DNA of 64,000 bases from Marinobacter alexandrii (GTDB taxonomy: Bacteria; Bacteroidota; Bacteroidia; Cytophagales; Cyclobacteriaceae): positions 2,984,501 to 3,048,500 of the forward strand of contig JBDWTN010000007.1 of NCBI GenBank assembly GCA_039984955.1, written 5' to 3'. The translations under genes and the position numbers were made by a program. A model generated the notes under the pieces. That model did not search any database and was not told where the DNA came from. It saw only the letters and a list, made by a program, of their open reading frames with translations. This document shows, piece by piece, positions 10,032 to 17,704 of the stretch (the first letter of the stretch is position 1; each line of letters begins with the position of its first letter).

Positions 10032-10047
10032 CTTATACAAAAGTTTA
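10032..10047 (+). promoter_or_regulatory. Candidate PadR operator
   Basis: CTTATACAAAAGTTTA ends 8 bases before the PadR start at 10056. It matches 14 of 16 positions of the doubled element CTTAAACAAAAGTTAA found in front of the other PadR gene (minus strand, 34591-34634). GTATAAG at 10058-10064 also mirrors its CTTATAC half. Autoregulation by PadR is inferred. Confidence 0.5.
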
Positions 10048-10055
10048 TTAAATAA

Positions 10056-10373
10056 ATGTATAAGATGGGATCTTTAGAAGAAATGGTTATTTTGATTGCC
10101 GCAGCTATGAAAGAAGAGGCGTATGCTGTTTCTATTGCAAGAGAATACACGTATCGAACATCACAAGAAATTTCGATACCTGCTATTCATACAGTATTAA
10201 AGAGACTGGAGACTAAGGGGTTTGTGAGATCTTCCGAGTCTGCTCCAACTTCAGAACGTGGAGGAAGAAAGAAGCGTCTTTATCAGATTACTTCATCGGG
10301 TTATGGTTTGGTTGCGGAGCTTCGAAATCAAAGGGAAGAACTTTGGTCGCTGATTCCTAAAATGTCCCTATGA
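10056..10373 (+). CDS. PadR family transcriptional regulator
   Basis: A 105-residue winged-helix protein of the short PadR type. MGSLEEMVILIAAA opens helix 1, IPAIHTVLKRLETKG is the recognition helix, and the wing carries PTSERGGRKKRLY. It overlaps the next permease gene by four bases (ATGA), so translation is coupled. It most likely represses its own operon. A start at 10065 is possible; 10056 matches the N-termini of the other two PadR proteins better. Confidence 0.93.
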   Translation: MYKMGSLEEMVILIAAAMKEEAYAVSIAREYTYRTSQEISIPAIHTVLKRLETKGFVRSSESAPTSERGGRKKRLYQITSSGYGLVAELRNQREELWSLIPKMSL

Positions 10374-13000
10374 AAAGGCCTGATGACTTACCAAAATCAC
10401 CGCTTAGTTTTCTGAGATGGTTTTGCAAAAAAGAACTGATTGATGAGATCGAAGGAGATCTTATTGAAGCATATAGGGAAAGACTGAATACTCATCCGAA
10501 ATTGGCTAAACTAAAGCTCTGGAAAGAAGTAATACAATCATTCAACCTGAGAAATATCGGAATTATGAGAAAGTACCAAAATCATTCACTGTTTGGGAAG
10601 TTTAGCATGTTGAAGCAATATGCTCGGGTGTTGTTTCGAACAGCTAAGAAGTACAAAGTTTATACATCTATTTCGGTAGCAAGTCTAACCTTGGGAATTA
10701 CTTGTGCTGGCTTGATTCACCTTTACATTCAGAAAGAAACTAATTACAATCGAAATTATAGTCAAGTAGATAATATCTATCGGATCAATCACAAGAGTGA
10801 ATATTCTGGAAGATCCTATGGTTTTGCTCCTTTGGCAATGACTCCTTATTTAGTTGATAACTCAGAATCGATTAAAGCGGGGACAAGGATTTTTAAATAC
10901 CGTCGTGCTTTACCGGTCACTGTTGAGACCACACGTCGGTCCTTTAATGAAGCACAGTTTGGATGGGCAGACCCTAACTTCTTCGAGCTATTTGATCTTC
11001 CTATTGTCAAAGGAAACAATGAACACATACTTGATAGACCGAACACCGTTGTGTTAAGTGCCAATACTGCTACAAAATACTTTGGAGAACAAGATCCAAT
11101 TGGTCAAATATTGGAATTTGGATCTGCTGAAATTACTAAACTGGAAGTTGTTGGGGTATTTGAGGATTTCCCAACAAACACAAGCTTTCGACTGGATCTA
11201 ATTTCAAACTTGGAGACTTGTAGCCAAGCGATGTGGTCTTCTGACCTTCTAAATAGCTGGGATAATATGTTTGTGAGTGCTTATGTTCTAATTAAGGCCG
11301 GGTTTGAAAAGGAAGCTTCTGAGATGGTCCAACAAACAACTGCCACCTATTACAACACGGAATCACGTAATCCATGGACTTCTTCTATTCAACCGCTTAC
11401 AGATATGCACCTTGGTGAGGCAATGGATATTGGAGAATGGAGCGCGCACAGTGATACGGAGACCTTGTTACTCATGGGAGCAATCGGGGTAATTATTCTT
11501 TGTCTGGGCAGCTTCAATTTCACGAACATGATAACTGCTCAGGCCGGTCAAAGGATCAAAGAAGTTGGAGTGAGGAAGGTTTTGGGTAGCCATAGAAGAA
11601 ACATTGCTCAACAGACTTTTTTTGAAACAATGACTTTTGTATTTATCTCTGGCGTGTTTTCTGTCATTTTGATTTATCTGTTGCTTCCAAGATTAGGAAG
11701 GATCACGTCTCATGATTATCGAATAAATGAATTGTTAGCTCCTGAATTCTATATTCCTTTCTTGATCCTATTGATCATCGTAACGATAATTTCAGGAGCT
11801 TACCCGGCTCTCTACATTTCTCGAATTAAATCTATCCAGTTGATGAAACAAACAGCATCAGAAGGAGGAGGCAAGATGAGAAATGTATTGGTTACAGCGC
11901 AATTTGCTATTACTACAGCACTAATTATTTGTACATGCATTGTTCATTTACAGCTCCAGTATTTAAAGAATAAAAAACTAGGGTTTGACCATTCGGTTAT
12001 CGTAAACATGCCCATACATAATGATGAAGCAGTAATTCCTAAGATCAATACGTTTCGCAATGAACTTGCCTCGTTTTCAGGGATTCGTAATGTGACAGCA
12101 GCATCTCACGAGATGCTGACAGATTATACTTACATCACTGAATTTGCTGTTGAAGGAATTGAAGATCCTCTACTATGGGAAAGATATACAGTTGAGCAGG
12201 ATTACATTTCCACTTTTGATTTAGAAATTGTAGCTGGTAGAGAATTTGATAGAAATATTCAATCTGATTCATCTTCATTTATTCTGAATGAAAGTGCTGT
12301 TCAAGCATTAGGCTTCATGGCTGATGAAGCTATTGGTAAAACGATCACAGATGTGAGTTTGGATAAGTCAGGGAAGATAGTGGGAGTAGTTAGAGATTTT
12401 CATTTCAGGTCACTTCACCATGATATCCTTCCTTTTGTTATGTATGTAAACTGGGATCGCCTAGATTATATCTCAGTAAGACTTGCTTCTCAAAATTTTC
12501 AAGAAAGCATCAATCATCTAGAAAGTACCTGGAGCAGAGTGTTTGGAGAAAGTGTCCCTTTCTTCTTCAATTACCTTGATCAACAGGCTACTGCTATGTA
12601 TGAGAAAGAGGATAATGAAATGCAGCTGTTTAGCATTTTTAGTATGATTTCAATTGTACTTGGTGGATTAGGTTTATTCGGGTTTGTATTATTTACAACA
12701 GAGCGAAAATCTAAAGAGATAGGTCTAAGGAAAGTTCTTGGAGCTAGCACATGGCAAGTAATTGCTTTGATAAATAAAAGTTTTGCAAAAATTCTATGTT
12801 TTGCATTTGTAATGGCTACTCCTATTACCTTTTTTCTGATGAGTAGATGGCTAAAAGATTTTGCTTATCGAATCAATCAACCTGTTTGGGTCTATTTAGT
12901 TACAGCAATCGCCATCCTGTTCATTGCAGGGATCACGGTGAGTAGAACTACTTGGAAAGCTGCGGCTGCAAATCCTGTTGATGCAATTAAAAGCGAATGA
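10370..13000 (+). CDS. FtsX/MacB-type ABC transporter permease with prefix domain
   Basis: An 876-residue membrane protein. The prefix domain spans residues about 1-70 (FCKKELIDEIEGDLIEAYRER). Two FtsX units follow, each after a periplasmic MacB-like domain; their signatures are QRIKEVGVRKVLGSH and KEIGLRKVLGAS. No ATPase gene is adjacent. Coupling to PadR suggests ligand-dependent induction, for example by a toxic peptide or envelope damage. That role is inferred. Confidence 0.93.
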   Translation: MKRPDDLPKSPLSFLRWFCKKELIDEIEGDLIEAYRERLNTHPKLAKLKLWKEVIQSFNLRNIGIMRKYQNHSLFGKFSMLKQYARVLFRTAKKYKVYTSISVASLTLGITCAGLIHLYIQKETNYNRNYSQVDNIYRINHKSEYSGRSYGFAPLAMTPYLVDNSESIKAGTRIFKYRRALPVTVETTRRSFNEAQFGWADPNFFELFDLPIVKGNNEHILDRPNTVVLSANTATKYFGEQDPIGQILEFGSAEITKLEVVGVFEDFPTNTSFRLDLISNLETCSQAMWSSDLLNSWDNMFVSAYVLIKAGFEKEASEMVQQTTATYYNTESRNPWTSSIQPLTDMHLGEAMDIGEWSAHSDTETLLLMGAIGVIILCLGSFNFTNMITAQAGQRIKEVGVRKVLGSHRRNIAQQTFFETMTFVFISGVFSVILIYLLLPRLGRITSHDYRINELLAPEFYIPFLILLIIVTIISGAYPALYISRIKSIQLMKQTASEGGGKMRNVLVTAQFAITTALIICTCIVHLQLQYLKNKKLGFDHSVIVNMPIHNDEAVIPKINTFRNELASFSGIRNVTAASHEMLTDYTYITEFAVEGIEDPLLWERYTVEQDYISTFDLEIVAGREFDRNIQSDSSSFILNESAVQALGFMADEAIGKTITDVSLDKSGKIVGVVRDFHFRSLHHDILPFVMYVNWDRLDYISVRLASQNFQESINHLESTWSRVFGESVPFFFNYLDQQATAMYEKEDNEMQLFSIFSMISIVLGGLGLFGFVLFTTERKSKEIGLRKVLGASTWQVIALINKSFAKILCFAFVMATPITFFLMSRWLKDFAYRINQPVWVYLVTAIAILFIAGITVSRTTWKAAAANPVDAIKSE

Positions 13001-13010
13001 GGGAGGAGTA

Positions 13011-13262
13011 CTAAAACCTTTTTTGCAATTCCATTTCATTCAAGAAGTTGATCAGACAGTAAATATTCTTGACCAGTTCTTTTTGGTTAGGAAGATTCAC
13101 CTCCTCATTAGAAGAAAGGTGTAGAAAAAAGAGGTCCTCCAAGCTTCTACGAAGGACATTTGGTGGAGCAAATAGGAATAGATCCTTCAGTTCATTGATT
13201 GTTTTTTGATCTAGTTCAAATTGATCGAGTGGATTCATGCTAATTTTTTGAGAGTTGGTCAA
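13011..13262 (-). CDS. Small hypothetical protein
   Basis: An 83-residue acidic, probably all-helical cytoplasmic protein (ELKDLFLFAPPNVLRRSLEDLFF). No family is recognised. Its start lies inside the end of the upstream 73-residue gene (23-base overlap), so the two form a translationally coupled pair, divergent from an HTH regulator. Confidence 0.6.
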   Translation of the reverse strand: MTNSQKISMNPLDQFELDQKTINELKDLFLFAPPNVLRRSLEDLFFLHLSSNEEVNLPNQKELVKNIYCLINFLNEMELQKRF

Positions 13263-13461
13263 TTTTGGTGGTCATTTCATGAAGTAATTTTGAATACTCT
13301 TCAGCCATTTTTTTGATGTCAGGATTGTTTCGTTTGCCTTTGCAGACCTTTCGGATATAGTCAAGTGTATATTCCGTTCCGAATTTCTTCATTAGCAATT
13401 TTTGAATTTTCCTAAAGTCAGACTCGACAAGTTCATGTGTATTTACCTGTGTTTTCGACAT
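13240..13461 (-). CDS. Small putative HTH (Cro-like) protein
   Basis: A 73-residue protein. The segment KFGTEYTLDYIRKVCKGKR followed by NNPDIKKMAEEY resembles a short lambda-repressor-like fold, where the GKRxNP turn is often seen after the recognition helix. It is divergent from the XRE-type gene at 13539 across a spacer rich in CTACAAT repeats. A Cro-like or antitoxin-like role is inferred. Confidence 0.6.
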   Translation of the reverse strand: MSKTQVNTHELVESDFRKIQKLLMKKFGTEYTLDYIRKVCKGKRNNPDIKKMAEEYSKLLHEMTTKIDQLSKN

Positions 13462-13486
13462 ATTTGTCTAAGACTTTAATACAAAT

Positions 13487-13559
13487 ATTGTAGTTATTAT
13501 CTACAATAAAAACAATTAACTACAATTAATCTACAAAATTGAGCGTATTTAACTACAAT
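13487..13559. promoter_or_regulatory. Operator cluster of CTACAAT repeats
   Basis: A perfect palindrome ATTGTAG-TTATTAT-CTACAAT lies at 13487-13507. Further direct half sites follow: CTACAAT at 13520-13526, CTACAAA at 13531-13537 and CTACAAT at 13553-13559. The last two flank and enter the start of the HTH gene. This is a multi-site operator in the divergent promoter region. Confidence 0.75.
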
Positions 13560-14015
13560 CTTCGTTTTGTGTGTAAAAAAATGGGATTAAGCCAGCAGCG
13601 TCTGGCCGATCTCATGGATATCAAGCGCGGAAAAGTGGCTGGGTACTTTTATGAAACTCAGGCAAAGCCGGAGTTTTATGAAAAGTTAGGGGAGAAGTTC
13701 CAATTGAATATTGGCAAATTTCTGACTGTAGAGATGAGCGATGATAATTATGATTCATTCTTCACCGGAGCTAGCGTAGACAATCATACGGATGGAGTGG
13801 CAGAAAGTCCAGGAGAATATCAGAAAAAGTCAAAAGTTTTGGATCTATTGATTCAAGTCAAAAACTCAGAGGATTTGAGCGAAAGAGATCAGCTGTTGGA
13901 TGAGATAATTAAATTATATGGTAAGGTCTTGGATGAGAATAGTAAGCTTAAAGATGCCAATAGTGAGTTAAAAGATAGGTTGTTGGAAATGGCTAAAAAA
14001 CTCATTAGAAACTAA
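13539..14015 (+). CDS. XRE-type helix-turn-helix regulator with coiled-coil tail
   Basis: A 158-residue protein. Residues about 5-55 form an HTH (MGLSQQRLADLMDIKRGKVA). The C-terminal third is a heptad-rich coiled coil (ENSKLKDANSELKDRLLEM), probably for oligomerisation. The start is TTG at 13539: the HTH needs the residues before the first ATG at 13580. Half sites in and before its start point to autoregulation. Confidence 0.8.
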   Translation: MSVFNYNLRFVCKKMGLSQQRLADLMDIKRGKVAGYFYETQAKPEFYEKLGEKFQLNIGKFLTVEMSDDNYDSFFTGASVDNHTDGVAESPGEYQKKSKVLDLLIQVKNSEDLSERDQLLDEIIKLYGKVLDENSKLKDANSELKDRLLEMAKKLIRN

Positions 14016-14020
14016 ATTTG
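14013..14020 (+). promoter_or_regulatory. Candidate -7 element for the second TetR gene
   Basis: TAAATTTG matches the Bacteroidota -7 consensus TAnnTTTG. It overlaps the stop of the preceding gene and lies five bases before the palindrome at 14025-14040, which would cover the start of transcription. No good TTG partner was found at the usual distance. Confidence 0.4.
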
Positions 14021-14024
14021 TATC

Positions 14025-14040
14025 TGAAACGTTTGTTTCA
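14025..14040. promoter_or_regulatory. Palindromic operator before TetR gene
   Basis: TGAAAC-GTTT-GTTTCA, ending three bases before the TetR start. A 14-of-16 match (TGGAACGATTGTTTCA) lies at 14629-14644 before the downstream SDR gene. Autoregulation by the adjacent TetR protein is inferred. Confidence 0.7.
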
Positions 14041-14043
14041 ATT

Positions 14044-14613
14044 ATGCCTAAGTCAGTTCTTTTTGATAAAGCCAATGTCATGAGCAAAGTGACAGACCTT
14101 TTCTGGAGGAAAGGATACAATGGCACGTCTATGCAAGACTTGGTCGATGTAACAGGCTTAAACCGGTCAAGTTTTTACAATTCATTTGGTGATAAGTTCT
14201 CCTTGTTTGAAGAGTCTTTGAAATACTATCAAGAGATTCAAATGAAAAATCTAAATGAGACTTTTTCTGAGGCAAAGTCTCCTAAAGAAGCGATCATATC
14301 ATTATTTGAAGGTATTCAAGAGGAAGTCACATCAGGTAAGGAGAATAAAGGTTGCTTCCTATCTAATTGTACTTCTGAGCTTAGCATTGAAAACCAGACC
14401 ATAAGAAACTTCCTCATTGACAATAAAGATCAGGTTGTTAATTCTTTCAAAACCTTGATTGAGCAAGCGCAAGAAGAAGGAGAGATTAATTTTTCTAAAA
14501 ATGCAGATACGTTAGCTTTATATCTCTTTTCTAGCTTACACGGTCTTCGAATTACCTCTATGATTGATCCTGATATTCAGGGAGTTACTGAAGAAATTCT
14601 GAATTCTCTATAA
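14044..14613 (+). CDS. TetR/AcrR family transcriptional regulator
   Basis: A 189-residue regulator. The N-terminal HTH occupies residues about 10-55 (VTDLFWRKGYNGTSMQDLVD, then TGLNRSSFYNSFGDK). The C-terminal half carries the CFLSNCTSEL stretch, a pattern seen in the C-terminal domain of YxaF/AcrR-like TetR proteins. It is followed by an SDR gene with a matching palindrome, a likely target. Confidence 0.92.
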   Translation: MPKSVLFDKANVMSKVTDLFWRKGYNGTSMQDLVDVTGLNRSSFYNSFGDKFSLFEESLKYYQEIQMKNLNETFSEAKSPKEAIISLFEGIQEEVTSGKENKGCFLSNCTSELSIENQTIRNFLIDNKDQVVNSFKTLIEQAQEEGEINFSKNADTLALYLFSSLHGLRITSMIDPDIQGVTEEILNSL

Positions 14614-14628
14614 TTTTTCCAATTTATT

Positions 14629-14644
14629 TGGAACGATTGTTTCA
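14629..14644. promoter_or_regulatory. Second copy of the TetR operator, before the SDR gene
   Basis: TGGAACGATTGTTTCA differs from the site at 14025-14040 at two of 16 positions. A further inverted repeat ATTTGAA ... TTCAAAT lies about 10 bases downstream. Both are in the 84-base gap before the SDR start at 14698. Confidence 0.65.
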
Positions 14645-14697
14645 TATATTCGTTATTTGAACTGATCATTTCAAATAAAATATTTTTAAAAATTATC

Positions 14698-15447
14698 ATG
14701 GGAAAATTAGATGGAAAAGTAGCCCTGATCACGGGCGCAAATAGCGGTATCGGATTGGCTACCGCAAAGCAATTCATAAATGAAGGTGCTAAGGTGGTTA
14801 TCACTGGCAGACGTCAGGAAGCATTAGATGAAGCAGTAAAAGAAATCGGAGGAGGTGTAAAAGCTATTCTGGCAGATGCTGCTGATATTTCTAAGACGAA
14901 AGAAGTAGTAGAGCAGACCGTTGCAGCATTCGGAAAAATTGACATTTTGTTTGTGAATGCTGGAGTGGCTTATTTCTCTCCTCACATAGAAATTACAGAG
15001 GAATTTTTTGATTCTCAATTCAATACCAATGTGAAGGGTCCATTTTTTTTAATTAAAGAAGCAATTCCGCATTTAAATGATGGAGGGGTCATCATCGGTA
15101 ATACTTCTATCGTAGGACAAAAAGGGTTTGATGGGACGAGTGTTTACTCTGCTACAAAAGCGGCATTCAGATCTTTGTCCAGAGTACTAGCAAGCGAGTT
15201 GAAAGAAAGAAAAATCAGAACGGTGAGTGTCGCTCCTGGTCCGATAGAAACACCGATTTATGGTAAGTTGGGTATGCCACAAGAGGCAGTTGAAGAAATG
15301 GGAGCAGGGTTTGCAAGTCAGGTACCACTGGGCAGATTTGGTTCCGCTGATGAATTAGCGAAAGCTGTATTATTTCTTGCTTCTGATGATGCTTCCTACA
15401 TTAATGGAGTGGAGCTGGAAGTAGATGGTGGCTTGAGTCAGGTTTAA
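14698..15447 (+). CDS. Short-chain dehydrogenase/reductase (SDR)
   Basis: A 249-residue classical SDR: TGANSGIGLATA nucleotide-binding motif near residue 13, FVNAGVA, catalytic Ser in NTSIVGQKG, Tyr-Lys in YSATKAAFRS, and the family ending INGVELEVDGG. An NAD(P)-dependent oxidoreductase; substrate unknown. It is probably controlled by the preceding TetR. A good terminator follows at 15462-15494. Confidence 0.93.
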   Translation: MGKLDGKVALITGANSGIGLATAKQFINEGAKVVITGRRQEALDEAVKEIGGGVKAILADAADISKTKEVVEQTVAAFGKIDILFVNAGVAYFSPHIEITEEFFDSQFNTNVKGPFFLIKEAIPHLNDGGVIIGNTSIVGQKGFDGTSVYSATKAAFRSLSRVLASELKERKIRTVSVAPGPIETPIYGKLGMPQEAVEEMGAGFASQVPLGRFGSADELAKAVLFLASDDASYINGVELEVDGGLSQV

Positions 15448-15461
15448 GGGTAACGTATTTT

Positions 15462-15494
15462 CAAAACCATTTACCAGAAGTAGATGGTTTTTTT
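15462..15494 (+). terminator. Rho-independent terminator after the SDR gene
   Basis: An imperfect stem AAACCATTTAC / GTAGATGGTTT runs straight into a T-rich tail, starting about 17 bases after the stop. Confidence 0.7.
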
Positions 15495-15508
15495 GTGTGA
15501 TTGTCATT

Positions 15509-15570
15509 TATGCAACTAAAAAGTTGCATATTTAAAATCATAATATATATTTGCAACTATATGGTTGCGT
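15509..15570. promoter_or_regulatory. Promoter with two ArsR-type palindromes
   Basis: A Bacteroidota-type promoter is visible: TTG at 15524-15526, 19 bases, then TATATTTG at 15546-15553 (consensus TAnnTTTG). A perfect palindrome (arms TATGCAACT and AGTTGCATA around AAAA) at 15509-15530 overlaps the -33 element. A second inverted repeat, GCAAC ... GTTGC at 15553-15568, overlaps the -7 end and start of transcription. The arrangement suits repression by the ArsR protein encoded in the same operon. Confidence 0.75.
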
Positions 15571-15594
15571 AATTAAATTTACTATTAGGATGAA

Positions 15595-16104
15595 ATGATC
15601 ATGAAACGAGTGGCAACCAAAGTATATAACGCTCATACTCATGTGAATTCTTTAAAACAAACTACACACATGAAAGACAGTATTCAAAAAGAAAAAGTAT
15701 TTGGTCATTCTATTGATAAAGTATGGAAGGCGATTTCAGTTGGCGAAGAAATTTCCAAATGGTTCATCAGCGCTGACTTTAAGCCAGAGGTAGGCTATGA
15801 ATATACCTTCACAGCATCGGAAGAACATGGATGTACGGTTGTGAAAGGGAAAATCTTAGAAGCATCGCCCTACATCCTGAAGTATAGCTGGAAAGTAGAA
15901 GGAGCCCCAGTAGAAACAACTGTTCAGTGGACACTTGAGAAACAGAGCAATGGTACTAAATTGACCCTTGAACATTACGGGATATCAAAATTTGAAGGTG
16001 AAACTGCAGTAGAAATGTTCAATCACTTTAGTGCTGGGTGGGATGCCTGCATGGAAGGACTAACAAAATATTTTAATGAAGAAATTGCACAACCCGCTCA
16101 TTAA
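15595..16104 (+). CDS. SRPBCC (AHSA1-like) domain protein
   Basis: Up to 169 residues. The START/SRPBCC fold begins at residue about 29 (IQKEKVFGHSIDKVWKAIS) and ends with the long C-terminal helix (MFNHFSAGWDACMEGLTKYF). Such proteins bind small hydrophobic ligands, and many are paired with ArsR regulators. The start is uncertain: ATG at 15595 follows AGGA, but homology begins only around the in-frame ATG at 15670, which may be the true start. It overlaps the ArsR gene by 29 bases. Confidence 0.88.
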   Translation: MIMKRVATKVYNAHTHVNSLKQTTHMKDSIQKEKVFGHSIDKVWKAISVGEEISKWFISADFKPEVGYEYTFTASEEHGCTVVKGKILEASPYILKYSWKVEGAPVETTVQWTLEKQSNGTKLTLEHYGISKFEGETAVEMFNHFSAGWDACMEGLTKYFNEEIAQPAH

Positions 16105-16408
16105 TCAAATCTTTAAAGCTATAGCTGATCCCACGAGGCGTGAAATATTTCATGCACTCGTGGTGGCCAGTGTGGCTATGCCCATTACACAAATATCTGA
16201 GCAATTTGATATTAGTCGTCAAGGAGTGACTAAGCATATTAAGACGCTAGAGGAAGCTGGCTTGATTACGATTAATACAAAAGGTAGAGAACGTTTCTGC
16301 CTTGCGGATCCAAAACCCTTGAAGATGATATATGATTGGGTAGGATTCTATGATAAATTCTGGGATGATGCGCTTGGTCGTTTAGGAAATCACTTGGATA
16401 AGGTGTGA
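16076..16408 (+). CDS. ArsR family winged-helix regulator
   Basis: A 110-residue metalloregulator-fold protein without obvious metal-binding cysteines. IFKAIADPTRREIFHAL opens it, and the recognition helix is FDISRQGVTKHIKTLEEAG. It overlaps the SRPBCC gene, a common pair in which the regulator controls the operon from a palindromic site. No toxic-metal function is suggested. Confidence 0.92.
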   Translation: MKKLHNPLINQIFKAIADPTRREIFHALVVASVAMPITQISEQFDISRQGVTKHIKTLEEAGLITINTKGRERFCLADPKPLKMIYDWVGFYDKFWDDALGRLGNHLDKV

Positions 16409-16447
16409 TCATTAGATCAGGTTTGATAAAATAAACGAGTTAAATTA

Positions 16448-16474
16448 AAATCCCCTACAAATTGTAGAGGATTT
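16448..16474. terminator. Bidirectional hairpin terminator
   Basis: Arms AAATCCCCTACAA and TTGTAGAGGATTT with a one-base loop and A/T-rich flanks on both sides. It lies between the end of the ArsR gene and the end of the minus-strand lipoprotein gene. Confidence 0.65.
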
Positions 16475-16492
16475 AAAACTACCTGGAGAATC

Positions 16493-17056
16493 TTAATTAC
16501 AGATTATCTGATCACCACATCCACCTACTGGATCGTCAGGACCAGGACCAGGACCAGGACCAGGACCGGGACCAGGACCAGAAGGTCCTTCACCTATGAA
16601 TGCACAAAAGGTAGCATAGCCATATTTATATCCAAACTCACAAACCTCCAGGTTAAACCCTTCCTTTATACCAGTATGAAAGGCTCGAGTAGCACCAGAA
16701 GTGGAGCTAATGAGTTCATCAAGATTTGCATTATAATCTATGATGAATTGATTCATTGTATTCAACTGTGATGGAGTTGTATAATAACATAATCCATTTT
16801 CGTTTTCGACTTGAAAAAGTGATCCTTCTAAGCAATTACCCTCATAAAAAGTGTCATCGATTAGATTTTGGCCATCACTTTGACCTGTTGTGAATCCCCT
16901 ATTATAATCTGCTTGAAAAATCCTTAAGATTGAGCCAGCAATATCTTGAGATGCTACTGAACTAGTTTCAAATGGCGTTAACTCCACCTCCTCATAAGAA
17001 TCATTACATGAGTAGATGAATGCAGCTAATAATGTTAGAATTAATAGTTTTCTCAT
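16493..17056 (-). CDS. Lipoprotein with Gly-Pro repeat tail
   Basis: A 187-residue exported protein with a lipobox cysteine at residue 17 (AAFIYSC). The middle is globular with several cysteines. A (Gly-Pro) run of about 16 residues follows, then a short Cys-containing end (DDPVGGCGDQIICN). The repeat is encoded by a tandem hexamer at about 16539-16580, whose copy number may vary. Function unknown. It is divergent from the sigma factor at 17141. Confidence 0.75.
   Translation of the reverse strand: MRKLLILTLLAAFIYSCNDSYEEVELTPFETSSVASQDIAGSILRIFQADYNRGFTTGQSDGQNLIDDTFYEGNCLEGSLFQVENENGLCYYTTPSQLNTMNQFIIDYNANLDELISSTSGATRAFHTGIKEGFNLEVCEFGYKYGYATFCAFIGEGPSGPGPGPGPGPGPGPDDPVGGCGDQIICN
16539..16580. 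repeat. Tandem GGACCA hexamer inside the lipoprotein gene
   Basis: About seven units of GGACCA (one reads GGACCG) encode Gly-Pro dipeptides on the minus strand. The unit is six bases, so gain or loss of units keeps the frame and changes only linker length. Confidence 0.85.
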
Positions 17057-17140
17057 TGTTTTACATTTAATTAATAATTTGTTTTAGATTTTACTGCTAG
17101 CATTGTCTCTTTATTTCTTCATCAAAGAATTCGTTACCCT

Positions 17141-17704
17141 GTGTTGAAAAAAAGTTTTCGAAATGATATTCATGAGTTAATGAAGGATGATAAATTCCTG
17201 AAGAACCTTCATCATAAGCTGTTGCCTCTGCTCACATCACATGTGTATCGGAATGGAGGTAACATAGAGGAGGCAAAAGACCTATTACAAGATTCCTTAA
17301 TAGTTCTTTTCCGATCTTCTAAGGCATCTGACTTTCAATTAACCTCGTCGATAGAAACGTACGTCTTTGGAATTGCAAAGCGCAAATGGCTAGCAGAATT
17401 GAGGAAAAAAAGAAACAGCGAAACAAAATTGAGTGGTATTGAAGATGAATTGGGTAACGATTTAGAGGAAATGATCATTAATAATGAGAAACAAGATTTG
17501 TATGTCCAGCACTTTAGAGAACTCACCGATAGTTGCAAGAAATTACTTCAACTATTCTTTAAAGGAATAAAAATGAAAGAAATCGCTGATCAGCTAGGAT
17601 TCTCCAGTGAAGGTTATGCACGGAAAAGAAAGCATAACTGTCAGGAGAAATTAATTGAAAATATTAAGCAAGATCCTATTTTTAAAGAGTTGACCAATGA
17701 GTGA
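17141..17704 (+). CDS. ECF-type RNA polymerase sigma factor
   Basis: A 187-residue sigma-70 family protein. Region 2 includes EEAKDLLQDSLIVLF; region 4 has CKKLLQLFFKGIKMKEIADQ followed by LGFSSEGYARKRKHNCQEKL. The start codon is GTG (17141) or the next codon TTG. Its stop overlaps the start of the membrane TPR gene by eight bases. It probably works with that protein as an extracytoplasmic-signal pair. Confidence 0.88.
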   Translation: MLKKSFRNDIHELMKDDKFLKNLHHKLLPLLTSHVYRNGGNIEEAKDLLQDSLIVLFRSSKASDFQLTSSIETYVFGIAKRKWLAELRKKRNSETKLSGIEDELGNDLEEMIINNEKQDLYVQHFRELTDSCKKLLQLFFKGIKMKEIADQLGFSSEGYARKRKHNCQEKLIENIKQDPIFKELTNE

